The notes under the pieces were generated by a model, which ran no database searches, was not told the DNA's origin, and saw only the letters and a list, made by a program, of their open reading frames with translations. This document shows, in pieces, positions 19,079 to 27,604 of a stretch of DNA of 64,000 bases (the first letter of the stretch is position 1; every line of letters begins with the position of its first letter). The translations under genes were made by a program, and so were the position numbers. The stretch covers positions 279,681-343,680 of the forward strand of contig NZ_RBII01000002.1 of the NCBI RefSeq assembly GCF_003634015.1, written 5' to 3'. This DNA is from Litorimonas taeanensis. Lineage in GTDB: Bacteria; Pseudomonadota; Alphaproteobacteria; Caulobacterales; Maricaulaceae.

Positions 19079-20434
19079 TCAAAGCCAAAGGTTGGCACTG
19101 GGAATAAGGCCTAAGTTTTGGCCCGCTGCAAGCGGTATAAGGTTCGGCATGAGAGACGGTAGCGCCAAATGATAAACCGTCCCAGGAACTGCATAAATGC
19201 GAAAAAAACTTGAGTGATAACCTAGGCTTTCTGACACATTTGATGGCTTTGATTGGGTGACTTGTACCCACTCATTATCATTCGGCACAGCTATGTTATC
19301 TTGCCCTTTGGCTTCTCCATCAAAATATATGTCCTGACCCGCGCCTATCGCAGCTGCCCCTGAAATCACACGAATGTAGTAGTTCAGTGTATATTGGGGG
19401 AACATAGGCGCAGAGACCGTGAGAAATGTGAGATAGTGATATTGTCCATTAATTTGGACTGGAGAAGCAGAACTGCCTGTTCCCGCCGTTATTTCAAGTG
19501 AGTAAAACTCTGGTCCAAAGCGCCTAGCATTTGGGCTCCGCAGTTTAGTGATTAAATCATCCATGACAGGCTGCAAATTAGCGGCGTTCCCCCCATAGGT
19601 TCCGTTATCATGGATAAACTTTTCGCCTTCTGAAAACACACTCCCATTAATTGAGTTTATATAACTAGGTATTGAGAAGCTTGTTACCCCAACAGACCGC
19701 GGTTCAGGTACGCCTGCAAACCGTCCTGAACCTTCGAGGTAATTCACCAAGGCATATGAGGGTGTGTGCGGGTAATCTGGACTCTGTGGGAAGTTGACCT
19801 CACCCGTCTTTCGATCAATTTTAATAGCTGTTTTCCAACTCTGACCATCTTCGCTCACTTTTATGGTAAAGTTATCTGAGCCCGATACGCCCAATTCTGC
19901 ACATCCAGAAAAATCATTCTGAAAAATTATAGAGCCTGTATCATCCTCGGATTGCTTGTTTATAGCGAGGCGCACATTACCGCTGCCAGGCGTCACATCA
20001 TCATGAGAAAACAAGGCGGCATCTGTCTTTACCGATAACCTATTTATAGTATCAGCTTGTGTATTTATGCCTATCTTATCAGTTTCAACATAAGCCGACT
20101 CAAATCGCGAGAGCCCGACCCCATCAAATATAAAGGCTTGAGACAAGGCTTTATCCCAAACAATCCAACCGGCGCGCAATACCTCAAATTGCCATTGACT
20201 ATCGCGGTAAATTGCCAATTTTCCACTCTGATTCAACCAAGCTCCTTCTGGGTCTAGACCCACTACAAATTTTTCTCCCTCGATGGGCATTGCAGGCGGT
20301 AGGGATTCAGATTGGCTTGTGATTGTAATATGAAGAATGTCGTCAAGGCGTGACAAGGCCTCATTATGCGTAATGTGTTTTTGCGCCTGTGACGGCATAA
20401 TAAAAGGTAAATCAAGATTAGGCGAACGGCTCAT
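19079..20434 (-). CDS. DUF2793-domain protein (phage tail/host-specificity type)
   Basis: A 451-residue protein whose N-terminus carries the DUF2793 signature: LPFIMPSQAQKHITHNEAL, followed by GWIVWDKALSQAFIFDG at about residues 95-115. Such proteins are mostly found in alphaproteobacterial prophages and gene-transfer-agent-like clusters. The middle and C-terminal parts are beta-rich and unrecognised. I chose the ATG at 20434 because GGAG lies six bases upstream; a start at 20491 has no such site. No signal peptide. It sits alone between the RmlD-like gene and the sugar-transferase operon, with no other phage gene visible nearby. Function here unknown. Confidence 0.8.
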   Translation of the reverse strand: MSRSPNLDLPFIMPSQAQKHITHNEALSRLDDILHITITSQSESLPPAMPIEGEKFVVGLDPEGAWLNQSGKLAIYRDSQWQFEVLRAGWIVWDKALSQAFIFDGVGLSRFESAYVETDKIGINTQADTINRLSVKTDAALFSHDDVTPGSGNVRLAINKQSEDDTGSIIFQNDFSGCAELGVSGSDNFTIKVSEDGQSWKTAIKIDRKTGEVNFPQSPDYPHTPSYALVNYLEGSGRFAGVPEPRSVGVTSFSIPSYINSINGSVFSEGEKFIHDNGTYGGNAANLQPVMDDLITKLRSPNARRFGPEFYSLEITAGTGSSASPVQINGQYHYLTFLTVSAPMFPQYTLNYYIRVISGAAAIGAGQDIYFDGEAKGQDNIAVPNDNEWVQVTQSKPSNVSESLGYHSSFFRIYAVPGTVYHLALPSLMPNLIPLAAGQNLGLIPSANLWL

Positions 20435-20540
20435 TAATTGCTCCAATAGTTTCTCCAAACTATAGCCGCTCCGTAAGAGCTGTGGATGCAATTATAGCGG
20501 CCACTGAAAACCTTAAGATTTTCAATCCATCAAATAGGAT

Positions 20541-20559
20541 CTAAAGAGGCGCCCGCCTC
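20541..20559 (-). terminator. Possible intrinsic terminator after the sugar-transferase operon
   Basis: On the minus strand GAGGCG-GG-CGCCTC (20559-20546) forms a 6-bp GC-rich stem followed by TTT. It lies about 25 bases past the sugar-transferase stop and would end the legC-legB-transferase transcript before the DUF2793 gene. A wider imperfect pairing, CCACTGA at 20501-20507 with TCAGTGG at 20570-20576, surrounds it. The T-run is short, so confidence is moderate. Confidence 0.4.
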
Positions 20560-20583
20560 AAGGTTTACGTCAGTGGTTTGACT

Positions 20584-21255
20584 TTAAATCTCGCCAGTGA
20601 AAGTAGAGACGTCAATTTGCAAATGATCGGGTAAAATCTTATTCATCAATCGGCTTTCGGGCTTAACGATGTACCAAAGCGTCATGAATATTATTTTTAT
20701 GTCCAAAATAAAGGACGCATTTTCAGCGTACCACATTTCAAGTTGCGCCTTATAAGGTACGATTTGTTTTGTATAACAAACGTCGCGGTCAACAGCCTGC
20801 GTTAGAACCATTTCCTCGTCACGGAAGACGATAGACCCTACACCTGTAATACCTGGGCGAACCTTCTCAAAAACAACATTATACTCATCTGGATATAAAT
20901 TATGCACACGTAACATTTGCGGGCGAGGTCCAACGAGACTCATTTTTCCGCGAAAGACATCCCAGAGCTGAATAATTTCATTAATTTTTGTCTTACGTAA
21001 AAACTTACCAACAGGAAGAATTCGTGGGTCACCCTTAGTTGTGTAATCGCCCGCCTTCATGAAAGCCGCACTTTTTACCATTGTCGCAAATTTTGTAATA
21101 TTAAAGGGTTTATTTTTATACCCCATTCTCTCTTGCAAAAAGAAAATCTCGCCCTCACCCGTTAACCGAAGAACCAGCATGGTGAGTAATAATATGGGCG
21201 CCAAAATTATAAGGGCTAGACCACTTGAAGTGATATCGAACGCGCGTTTTAACAT
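20584..21255 (-). CDS. Monotopic sugar-1-phosphate transferase (PglC/WcaJ C-domain type)
   Basis: A 223-residue initiating transferase that moves a phosphosugar from a UDP-sugar to undecaprenyl phosphate. The re-entrant N-terminal helix (about residues 10-30) and the GKMSLVGPRPQ block are diagnostic. The catalytic dyad, Asp-Glu in characterised PglC, reads Asn92-Glu93 here (KTKINEIIQLW). The start overlaps the LegB-like stop by one base. Being the last gene of the legC-legB operon, it probably loads a 4-amino-4,6-dideoxy-GlcNAc-type sugar. Activity depends on whether Asn is tolerated at the dyad. Confidence 0.87.
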   Translation of the reverse strand: MLKRAFDITSSGLALIILAPILLLTMLVLRLTGEGEIFFLQERMGYKNKPFNITKFATMVKSAAFMKAGDYTTKGDPRILPVGKFLRKTKINEIIQLWDVFRGKMSLVGPRPQMLRVHNLYPDEYNVVFEKVRPGITGVGSIVFRDEEMVLTQAVDRDVCYTKQIVPYKAQLEMWYAENASFILDIKIIFMTLWYIVKPESRLMNKILPDHLQIDVSTFTGEI

Positions 21256-22442
21256 TACATTCTTCCATCTAAATATCGGCCCGTTTCCATATGATCGAAA
21301 TTGGGTATCATCGCGTTAAACAAATCAACAATGGGCTTCTTTTCCCATGTTTGTGATTCACGAATAGAAGCAATCTCTTTCAAGAAACCATCCAATTGCT
21401 GACTATCAAAATCAAGCTGGGATTTAATTATGCCGAGATTTTCAAAGCGCTCCATATCGAGCGTCTCCGCACTCGTAAAGAATTCTTCATAGCTCTTTTC
21501 ACCCGTCGTGTCCGATGAGAAGAAATATACAGGCCATTTTTTTTGACCAATTAATTCAGAAGCGCGGTCACGCGCTTCATCTTCGGAAGAACACGCATAG
21601 GGCGTGAAACCAAGAGCCTCTAAGTAATTCACGGCAATGTCCGAAAATTTTGTAAGTTGTAAAGCTTCGCTCATTTTCGGAAAGAATATATCGCGGTTTT
21701 CGCCAAGAATACATGATGCGAGGCAAAGCTCTCCTGCCTCTTGTGGTACGACAAAGTAACGTCGAACATCATTGGGCGCAGAGATAGGCTGTTGTTTCGC
21801 AAAACGCTGATTAAAACCATGTAATAGCGAGCCATCTGAGAATGCCACATTCGCGAAACGCGCCGTAGAAATATCAAGGGTTGAGCTTTCGCGCATCAAA
21901 AACATTTCCATAATGCGTTTGCTCGCGCCCATCATGTTAACGGGGTTGGCGGCTTTATCCGTGGAAACACAGAAATACTTCTTTGCGCCGCCCGCCTTAG
22001 CTTGGGCCAAGGTCGAAATCGTATTCAGGATGTTCACTTCGATCATTCGCATTAATGTGAATGGGTCCTTTTCAGATCTAACATGCTTCAAAGCCGATAG
22101 GTTTAGAACGTAATCATACCCTTCTTCCATTGCGAGAAGAGCAGCAAATTCACGTGAACCGCAATCCAAAGCAAATGTTCTAAAGTCACCGTCAATATAC
22201 CCCAAAGTTGATCGGATATCGCGAACCAATTCCACCAAATTGTTCTCGGAAATATCAACCGCATGAAGTGCTTTTGGTTTGCGTTTAAAAATCTCGCGCG
22301 TCACAGCCTGCCCAATGGTACCCGCACCGCCAATAACAAGAAAACGTGATTCTGCGACTCGGGCAGAGAGCTCTTCCTCATGGCGACTAATGTCATTCTT
22401 AAACAATAAGTCTTGACGGTCGATAATACTTAAGACGTTCAT
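21255..22442 (-). CDS. UDP-GlcNAc 4,6-dehydratase, retaining type (LegB/PglF-domain-like)
   Basis: A 395-residue soluble dehydratase of the Polysacc_synt_2 family. The NAD(P) loop is GGAGTIGQAV near residue 38; the active-site block reads STDKAANPVNMMGASK, with the Met-for-Tyr substitution typical of this group. It is shorter than full PglF because the N-terminal membrane domain is absent. It would turn UDP-GlcNAc into the 4-keto-6-deoxy sugar for the aminotransferase encoded just upstream, with which it shares a 4-base ATGA overlap. A C-terminal extension of about 60 residues follows the core. Confidence 0.87.
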   Translation of the reverse strand: MNVLSIIDRQDLLFKNDISRHEEELSARVAESRFLVIGGAGTIGQAVTREIFKRKPKALHAVDISENNLVELVRDIRSTLGYIDGDFRTFALDCGSREFAALLAMEEGYDYVLNLSALKHVRSEKDPFTLMRMIEVNILNTISTLAQAKAGGAKKYFCVSTDKAANPVNMMGASKRIMEMFLMRESSTLDISTARFANVAFSDGSLLHGFNQRFAKQQPISAPNDVRRYFVVPQEAGELCLASCILGENRDIFFPKMSEALQLTKFSDIAVNYLEALGFTPYACSSEDEARDRASELIGQKKWPVYFFSSDTTGEKSYEEFFTSAETLDMERFENLGIIKSQLDFDSQQLDGFLKEIASIRESQTWEKKPIVDLFNAMIPNFDHMETGRYLDGRM

Positions 22443-23617
22443 GAGGATAGCTCCGCAATACGGTTATCTGGGACGGAAGATGATATATTCACAATCCGCT
22501 CTTCTAGCCATTTGGCTGTTTTAACGCCATCTGTCTGGCACGATTTAAACATTTCAAGCTCGTTCATCAGCCGCCAAATTGGACGTGTCATAACGCCGGC
22601 CGCATTGGTCTGTTTGATGAAGATTTCTCGTTCCTTAGGCGTCTCAAGGCAAATAGCATTCAACCAATTATTCGCTTTCATCCCATCAATAGGCTTTACA
22701 AGAGACCACTTATTTTCTTCGCAATATGTAACATAATTTGCGGTGATTTCAGCCTTTATGGCCTGCATAGCAGGTAGCATCTCCATTTGCGCGACCCCAA
22801 GAATCGCATTCAAATTTGGCATGCGATAGTTAAACCCTATTCTGTCATGCACAAATTCATAAGGATGCGGGACTTTGGCGGTTGTTGTTATATGTTTGGC
22901 TTGGCGCGCTAACTCTTCGTCATTGGTGATAATCATACCACCGCCGCCCGTCGTGATGACTTTATTACCATTGAAAGAAAGAGTCGCAAATTGTCCGAAA
23001 TTACCAGTATGGGTTCCCCCGACAAAACTGCCCAAGCTTTCTGCGGCGTCTTCGATAAGAGCGATGTTATGCTCTGAACAGATATCAGCGATTTCTTTAA
23101 TTCTTAGCGGCAAACCAAATGTGTGCATGGGCACGCAGGCCCGGATAACGGCTTTGGTGTCTTTATTGATGCAAACCCCGCCCTCTTGGCGAGTATTCGC
23201 TTCAAGCCAATTTTTAAGCGCCGTTGGGCTCATGCCCATCGTATCTTTATCAACATCAATGAATACGGGTTGAGCCTTACAATAAGAAATTGCATTACAC
23301 GTCGCAATAAATGTGAGTGGTTGCGATAAAACTTCGTCACCTTGTTTTACGCCAGATAGCACTAACGCCGCGTGCAATGCGGCTGTGCCATTTACGGTCG
23401 CGACTGCGTATTTAGCCCCTGTGTAATCCGCAATCATATTCTCAAAATCAATGACGCCTTGGCCAACCGATGAAACGAAATTACTGTCAATCACATCGAC
23501 AAGATATTGACGCTCATTCCCAGCAAAAACGGGACGATGAAGTGGAATGAAGTCTTCCCCATACAGGCTGCGAATGAATGTGATAAAATCATCAACGCGC
23601 GTTTCAAACTCTGCCAT
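22439..23617 (-). CDS. LegC-family PLP aminotransferase for nucleotide-sugar C4 amination
   Basis: DegT/DnrJ/EryC1-type aminotransferase of 392 aa, first gene of the operon. The PLP lysine is Lys219 in SFNGNKVITTGGGG; GTAALHAAL near residue 77 and the EDAAESLGS block near 189-197 hold the phosphate and ring contacts. The N-terminal IPLHRPVFAGNE matches the LegC/NeuC-associated subgroup. Together with the adjacent dehydratase it would make UDP-4-amino-4,6-dideoxy-GlcNAc. No PglD/LegD acetyltransferase is visible in the window, so the amine may stay free or be modified elsewhere. Confidence 0.9.
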   Translation of the reverse strand: MAEFETRVDDFITFIRSLYGEDFIPLHRPVFAGNERQYLVDVIDSNFVSSVGQGVIDFENMIADYTGAKYAVATVNGTAALHAALVLSGVKQGDEVLSQPLTFIATCNAISYCKAQPVFIDVDKDTMGMSPTALKNWLEANTRQEGGVCINKDTKAVIRACVPMHTFGLPLRIKEIADICSEHNIALIEDAAESLGSFVGGTHTGNFGQFATLSFNGNKVITTGGGGMIITNDEELARQAKHITTTAKVPHPYEFVHDRIGFNYRMPNLNAILGVAQMEMLPAMQAIKAEITANYVTYCEENKWSLVKPIDGMKANNWLNAICLETPKEREIFIKQTNAAGVMTRPIWRLMNELEMFKSCQTDGVKTAKWLEERIVNISSSVPDNRIAELSS

Positions 23618-23634
23618 AATCGACTCTTACATTC

Positions 23635-23656
23635 TGAAAACGGCCACACCGTTTCA
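23635..23656 (-). promoter_or_regulatory. Hairpin in the 5' leader of the legC operon
   Basis: On the minus strand TGAAACGG (23656-23649), loop TGTGG, CCGTTTTCA (23643-23635) forms an eight-pair stem with one bulged base. It ends about 17 bases before the LegC ATG, close to the AGAG that would be the ribosome-binding site. Position suggests possible control of translation or mRNA stability; this is inference. Confidence 0.35.
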
Positions 23657-24230
23657 TGCAAATTTGCTTTTTAAGGCAGATATATTCACTTGAATTTCGT
23701 CGCAGTGTAATCGCAACGCGCCCAAGGTAATGCATTGATATCGCCCCATCAATCTTCAAGGAGCTATTAATACAAAAATTTCACAATTCAAGGCTTCTTG
23801 ATAGGCTGCGTTCACGCCATCGCTTTGCTAAAACAACTCTAAGAAAAGGCTCTTCACCAAAGAAACTGACGCAAGACCCTCAGCATCACCTTCAAATAGG
23901 GAGAGGTATTTCACTCCTCTGAAGTTTACCCCTCGCGGCTCTCCATATGCCAATAAAACTTAGCGTCACTCATGACGCCTTAATTTCGCCGCAAATGCTA
24001 TCAAAAATGCAGGGTTGAGGGCTTATTTCAACAAAAACATAGGGTAAATAGGTTCTTAATTAAATCGGCGTAGTGGAATTTATTCATCCTTTGTTTAACT
24101 GAACATATATAAGGAATGATGCGCTTGCTAAATCACTGTCGTGTTATAAAGAGTGGATTTTTAACGTCCCCACTGATACGGGGCATGGAACTTTAGCTTT
24201 TAGAAAAGCCTTTTCGCAGGGTTTTGATAA
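23657..24230. other. Intergenic region between divergent legC operon and wza-like gene
   Basis: About 570 bases without a credible ORF. It must contain both divergent promoters. A 6-bp inverted repeat, GCGTCA at 23963-23968 and TGACGC at 23973-23978 with a 4-base loop, followed by CTTAATTT, is the only clear structure. The length is unusual for this compact locus, but I cannot name an RNA or regulatory element in it. Confidence 0.4.
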
Positions 24231-25061
24231 ATGAGGATTTTTACAGTGACTAAACCCGCATTCATCACGCAAATGTCTCAGTCGGTTTCATGGCTTGAAT
24301 CAAAGCTATTGGCCCGGGTAAACAGCCTGAATCTTAAAAGCATAGTTTGCGTTTTATTCTCCTTCACTCTTCTTACTGCCTGCTCAACCGTTAACAGTCA
24401 GTCCTTAGAGGGGCAGCTAGACGCCAATGGTAACCCCGTCTCTGATATGTTTGTTACGGAATTCCCTGAAGTCTCCCTTGATCAGGTTATTGCTCAGTCA
24501 AGAAACGATACTTTCAAGGTTGGCGATACGGCTATTGTGTCAGTTTACAATGTGGAAACACTTTCAACGGACTATGTCGTTGACCGCGCCGGCAATATTG
24601 TATTTCCGCTTATTGGAACCGTTAAAGTCGCGGGACTAAGTACCTTAGAGGTGCAAGAAGCCTTAGTTGAAAGATATGGCAGCCAATATTTACGCAACCC
24701 AAGCATTTCCGTTAAAATTGAAGCCCGTGACCTTGGAAAAATCGTTGTCGACGGCGCCGTTGAAAAGCCTGGTGTTTTTGAACTCAACAATGTCATTCGC
24801 TTGACGGAAGCCATTGCCTTGGCTGAAGGCGTTACAAATGATGCCAATCTGAAGGAAGTTTTCATCATAAGAGACGTAAATGGCGAACGCCTGGTACAGA
24901 GCGTCAACTTTGAAAATGTTCGGAAGCTAGGGACGGCAGACCCTGTCATTATACCAAATGACGTCGTTTACATACGTGATAGTTTCTCACGTGTTGCCTT
25001 CCGCGAATTCCTAAGGACTGTCCCGCTATTAAATACTGCGGCCATCTTAGCCACTCGCTAA
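24231..25061 (+). CDS. Wza-family polysaccharide export lipoprotein
   Basis: Outer-membrane export channel protein, partner of the Wzc-like kinase at 2157. A hydrophobic stretch ending LLTAC gives a lipobox with Cys51 (Cys37 if the ATG at 24273 is used). The Poly_export domain starts at FKVGDTAIVSVYNV, with the VDRAGNIVFPLIGTVKVAG block; an SLBB domain follows (KIVVDGAVEKPGVFEL). The 276 residues are short relative to E. coli Wza and resemble GumB-like alphaproteobacterial forms. The long N-terminal stretch before the signal makes the start uncertain. Confidence 0.9.
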   Translation: MRIFTVTKPAFITQMSQSVSWLESKLLARVNSLNLKSIVCVLFSFTLLTACSTVNSQSLEGQLDANGNPVSDMFVTEFPEVSLDQVIAQSRNDTFKVGDTAIVSVYNVETLSTDYVVDRAGNIVFPLIGTVKVAGLSTLEVQEALVERYGSQYLRNPSISVKIEARDLGKIVVDGAVEKPGVFELNNVIRLTEAIALAEGVTNDANLKEVFIIRDVNGERLVQSVNFENVRKLGTADPVIIPNDVVYIRDSFSRVAFREFLRTVPLLNTAAILATR

Positions 25062-25108
25062 GCTCCCCTTTGATTTGCACAATACAGCCATCAAACCGTA
25101 ACATATTT

Positions 25109-25136
25109 GTCGTAATTTGAACCTAGGCGTTACGAC
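25109..25136. promoter_or_regulatory. 7-bp inverted repeat upstream of ugd
   Basis: GTCGTAA at 25109-25115 and TTACGAC at 25130-25136 are perfect inverted repeats with a 14-base spacer, 53 bases upstream of the ugd start. An overlapping CGTAAC/GTTACG pair lies in the same place. The spacing of about two helical turns between half-sites would suit a dimeric regulator; no regulator can be named. Confidence 0.35.
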
Positions 25137-25188
25137 TCATATTCCCTATACACGCCACACGAACGAGACGTGACATTAAGGAATATCT

Positions 25189-26523
25189 ATGCGTGTTGTA
25201 ATGGTTGGCACGGGCTATGTAGGGCTCGTATCGGGTGTATGTTTTTCTGACTTTGGTCACGATGTAGTTTGCGTCGACAAAGATGAAAAGAAAATCGAAA
25301 TGTTGGATGCAGGCGGCATTCCAATTTTCGAGCCAGGGCTAGATGTCTTAGTCTCGAAGAACGTAAAGTCAAAACGCCTTTCTTTCACGTCTGATTTATC
25401 AGAAGCGATGAAAAATGCCGATGCGGTCTTTATCGGCGTCGGAACGCCCTCTCGCCGCGGCGATGGTTATGCTGACTTGAGCTATGTTTACGCTGCAACT
25501 GAAGAAATTGCTCAAAACATTGCAGCAAGCGATGCGCCTTTCACCGTTGTCGTAACCAAATCAACAGTACCCGTCGGCACAGGCGATGAAGTTGAAGCTA
25601 TCATTGCAAAACATGTCGATCCGTCCAGATTTGCAGTTGTATCAAACCCTGAATTTTTACGCGAAGGTTCGGCGATTACTGACTTTAAACGGCCTGACCG
25701 CGTTGTTGTCGGAACGGAGAACGAAAAAGCTCGCGCTGTAATGCGCGCGATATATCGCCCCCTCTTTATCAATGAAACGCCAATTCTATTCACGACGCGG
25801 CGCACATCTGAGCTGATTAAATATGCAGGAAACGCCTTTCTTGCGACCAAGATCACCTTCATTAATGAAATGGCTGACCTGTGCGAAGCGGTTGGCGCTA
25901 ACGTCCAAGAAGTTGCACGCGGTATTGGCCTTGATAAGCGTATTGGTTCTAAATTCCTTCATGCGGGCCCAGGATATGGGGGGTCTTGTTTCCCAAAAGA
26001 CACGCTGGCTTTAACGCGCACAGCGAATGAGCATAACTCGCCCGTCACTATTGTTCAGGCCGTTATTGACGCGAATAATCAGCGCAAATCCAATATGGCC
26101 GACAAGATAATGCGCACTATCACGGCGCATCATGGCGGCGGTGATGTCAGTGGTAAAACCATAGCCATATTAGGGCTCGCATTTAAACCCAACACTGATG
26201 ATATGCGTGATGCACCATCTCTAACCATTATCCCCCGCCTCATCGAAGCTGGTGCAAAAATTCGTGCTTATGACCCCGAATCTATGAAAGAGGCTAAACC
26301 TCTACTGCCCGATATCGAGTATTTGGATAATGCATATACTTGTTTGGAAGGGGCCGATGCAGTGGTGATTATTACCGAATGGGATGAGTTCCGAGCGCTA
26401 AATATGACACGGGTCAAAGCCTTACTAAGCGCCCCAATTCTTGTTGATTTACGTAATATTTATAGACCTGAGACTATGAAGGCTCACGGCTTTACCTATT
26501 CAAACATTGGACGGCCTGTATAA
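25189..26523 (+). CDS. ugd: UDP-glucose 6-dehydrogenase
   Basis: Cytosolic enzyme oxidising UDP-glucose to UDP-glucuronate with two NAD+. The N-terminal Rossmann loop is GTGYVGLVSGV; the catalytic Cys267 is in GYGGSCFPKD, and the C-terminal domain has LGLAFKPNTDDMRDAPS. The length of 444 aa is standard for the single-chain bacterial form. AAGGA lies seven bases before the ATG. galU follows 12 bases downstream, so UDP-glucose synthesis and oxidation are co-transcribed, supplying a uronic acid to the exopolysaccharide or UDP-GlcA to the epimerase at 13526. Confidence 0.96.
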   Translation: MRVVMVGTGYVGLVSGVCFSDFGHDVVCVDKDEKKIEMLDAGGIPIFEPGLDVLVSKNVKSKRLSFTSDLSEAMKNADAVFIGVGTPSRRGDGYADLSYVYAATEEIAQNIAASDAPFTVVVTKSTVPVGTGDEVEAIIAKHVDPSRFAVVSNPEFLREGSAITDFKRPDRVVVGTENEKARAVMRAIYRPLFINETPILFTTRRTSELIKYAGNAFLATKITFINEMADLCEAVGANVQEVARGIGLDKRIGSKFLHAGPGYGGSCFPKDTLALTRTANEHNSPVTIVQAVIDANNQRKSNMADKIMRTITAHHGGGDVSGKTIAILGLAFKPNTDDMRDAPSLTIIPRLIEAGAKIRAYDPESMKEAKPLLPDIEYLDNAYTCLEGADAVVIITEWDEFRALNMTRVKALLSAPILVDLRNIYRPETMKAHGFTYSNIGRPV

Positions 26524-26535
26524 AAGGAAAGTCTT

Positions 26536-27417
26536 ATGAAACCCGTTCGCATTGCTGTTTTGCCTGTCGCTGGATTTGGAACGCGTGTTCTTCCAGCCAC
26601 AAAAACAATTCCAAAAGAAATGCTGCCGATTGTTGATCGTCCTGCTCTTCAATATGTTGTTGATGAAGCCTTAGACGCGGGCATTGAGCATTTTGTTTTT
26701 GTCACGGGCCGTAATAAAAATGCCATCGAAGATTATTTTGATAGCGCGTATGAGCTAGAAGACGCTTTGCAGAATAAAGGCAAAACGGAAATTTATAGCC
26801 ACTTAAAGGCAAAACAACCGCGTGAAGGTTCGATGAGTTTTGTACGGCAACAAGACGCCAAAGGTTTGGGTCATGCCGTATGGTGCGCTAGAGACATTGT
26901 TGGGGATGAGCCGTTTGCCGTATTACTTCCCGACGTTTTAATTCAATCTCAGAAAAGTTGCCTTGCTCAAATGATGGACGCCTATAACAAAGTTGGCGGA
27001 AACATTATTGCCGTTGATGCCGTTCCTGAAGACCGGGTGTCTAGTTATGGCGTAATTCAGCCAAAGGCCGGTGAAGATTATAAATCCAAGTCTCTTATCT
27101 CTATGGACGGCATGGTAGAAAAACCTGCACGAGAAAATGCCCCCTCTAACTTGAAAATTACAGGTCGTTACATCCTGCAACCTGAATTGATGACGTTGCT
27201 AAAAGATCAAGAAGCGGGCGCAGGCGGAGAAATACAGCTGACGGATGCTATGGCTCGGTTAATGAATGACCAGAACTTTCATGCCTTTGTCTATGAAGGT
27301 CAAGATTACGATTGTGGCAGTAAAATCGGATATTTAGAGGCCGTTCTAGCCTTTGCCCAATCTCATGATGAAATCGGTGCAGAGGCCCGTGACCTCATAA
27401 AACGCATGAGCCAGTAA
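26536..27417 (+). CDS. galU: UTP-glucose-1-phosphate uridylyltransferase
   Basis: Makes UDP-glucose from glucose-1-phosphate and UTP. The nucleotide-binding GFGTRVLPATK loop lies at about residues 12-22, followed by IPKEMLPIVDRPALQY. VEKPA and GGEIQLTDAM are further GalU hallmarks. The 293 residues match the family. AAAAGGAAAG forms a clear ribosome-binding site. It is in an operon with ugd and provides its substrate. A stem-loop follows the stop codon. Confidence 0.96.
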   Translation: MKPVRIAVLPVAGFGTRVLPATKTIPKEMLPIVDRPALQYVVDEALDAGIEHFVFVTGRNKNAIEDYFDSAYELEDALQNKGKTEIYSHLKAKQPREGSMSFVRQQDAKGLGHAVWCARDIVGDEPFAVLLPDVLIQSQKSCLAQMMDAYNKVGGNIIAVDAVPEDRVSSYGVIQPKAGEDYKSKSLISMDGMVEKPARENAPSNLKITGRYILQPELMTLLKDQEAGAGGEIQLTDAMARLMNDQNFHAFVYEGQDYDCGSKIGYLEAVLAFAQSHDEIGAEARDLIKRMSQ

Positions 27418-27433
27418 TGACTTAATTTGGTCA

Positions 27434-27478
27434 CACAATTCGTTTAGCCATCATTTCAATCTGGCGAAACCAATTGTG
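27434..27478 (+). promoter_or_regulatory. Long imperfect stem-loop between galU and glmS
   Basis: The 16-base arm at 27434-27449 pairs with 27463-27478 at 14 of 16 positions, loop 13 bases. The outer part CACAATT/AATTGTG is perfect. No T-run follows, so it is a poor intrinsic terminator; it could protect the galU 3' end or act in the glmS leader. No resemblance to the glmS ribozyme was recognised. Confidence 0.4.
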
Positions 27479-27604
27479 AGAAAAATATCATATCTTGTCC
27501 TTGCAAATCATGGTTGACATGGCATAGGGCGTGCAGGGCGATTATCAAATTTAATTAAGTAGCTTACGTGTCAGTTGGCGCGTTTCATGTGAGTGTATTA
27601 TATT

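Noticed and set aside
19029..19271. 80-codon leftward ORF over the 3' end of the DUF2793 gene
   Set aside because: Other-frame shadow of the DUF2793 gene, no independent support.
27418..27604. Possible glmS ribozyme upstream of glmS
   Set aside because: The stem-loop present does not show the ribozyme core or pseudoknots I would expect; ribozyme control is known mainly from Gram-positives.
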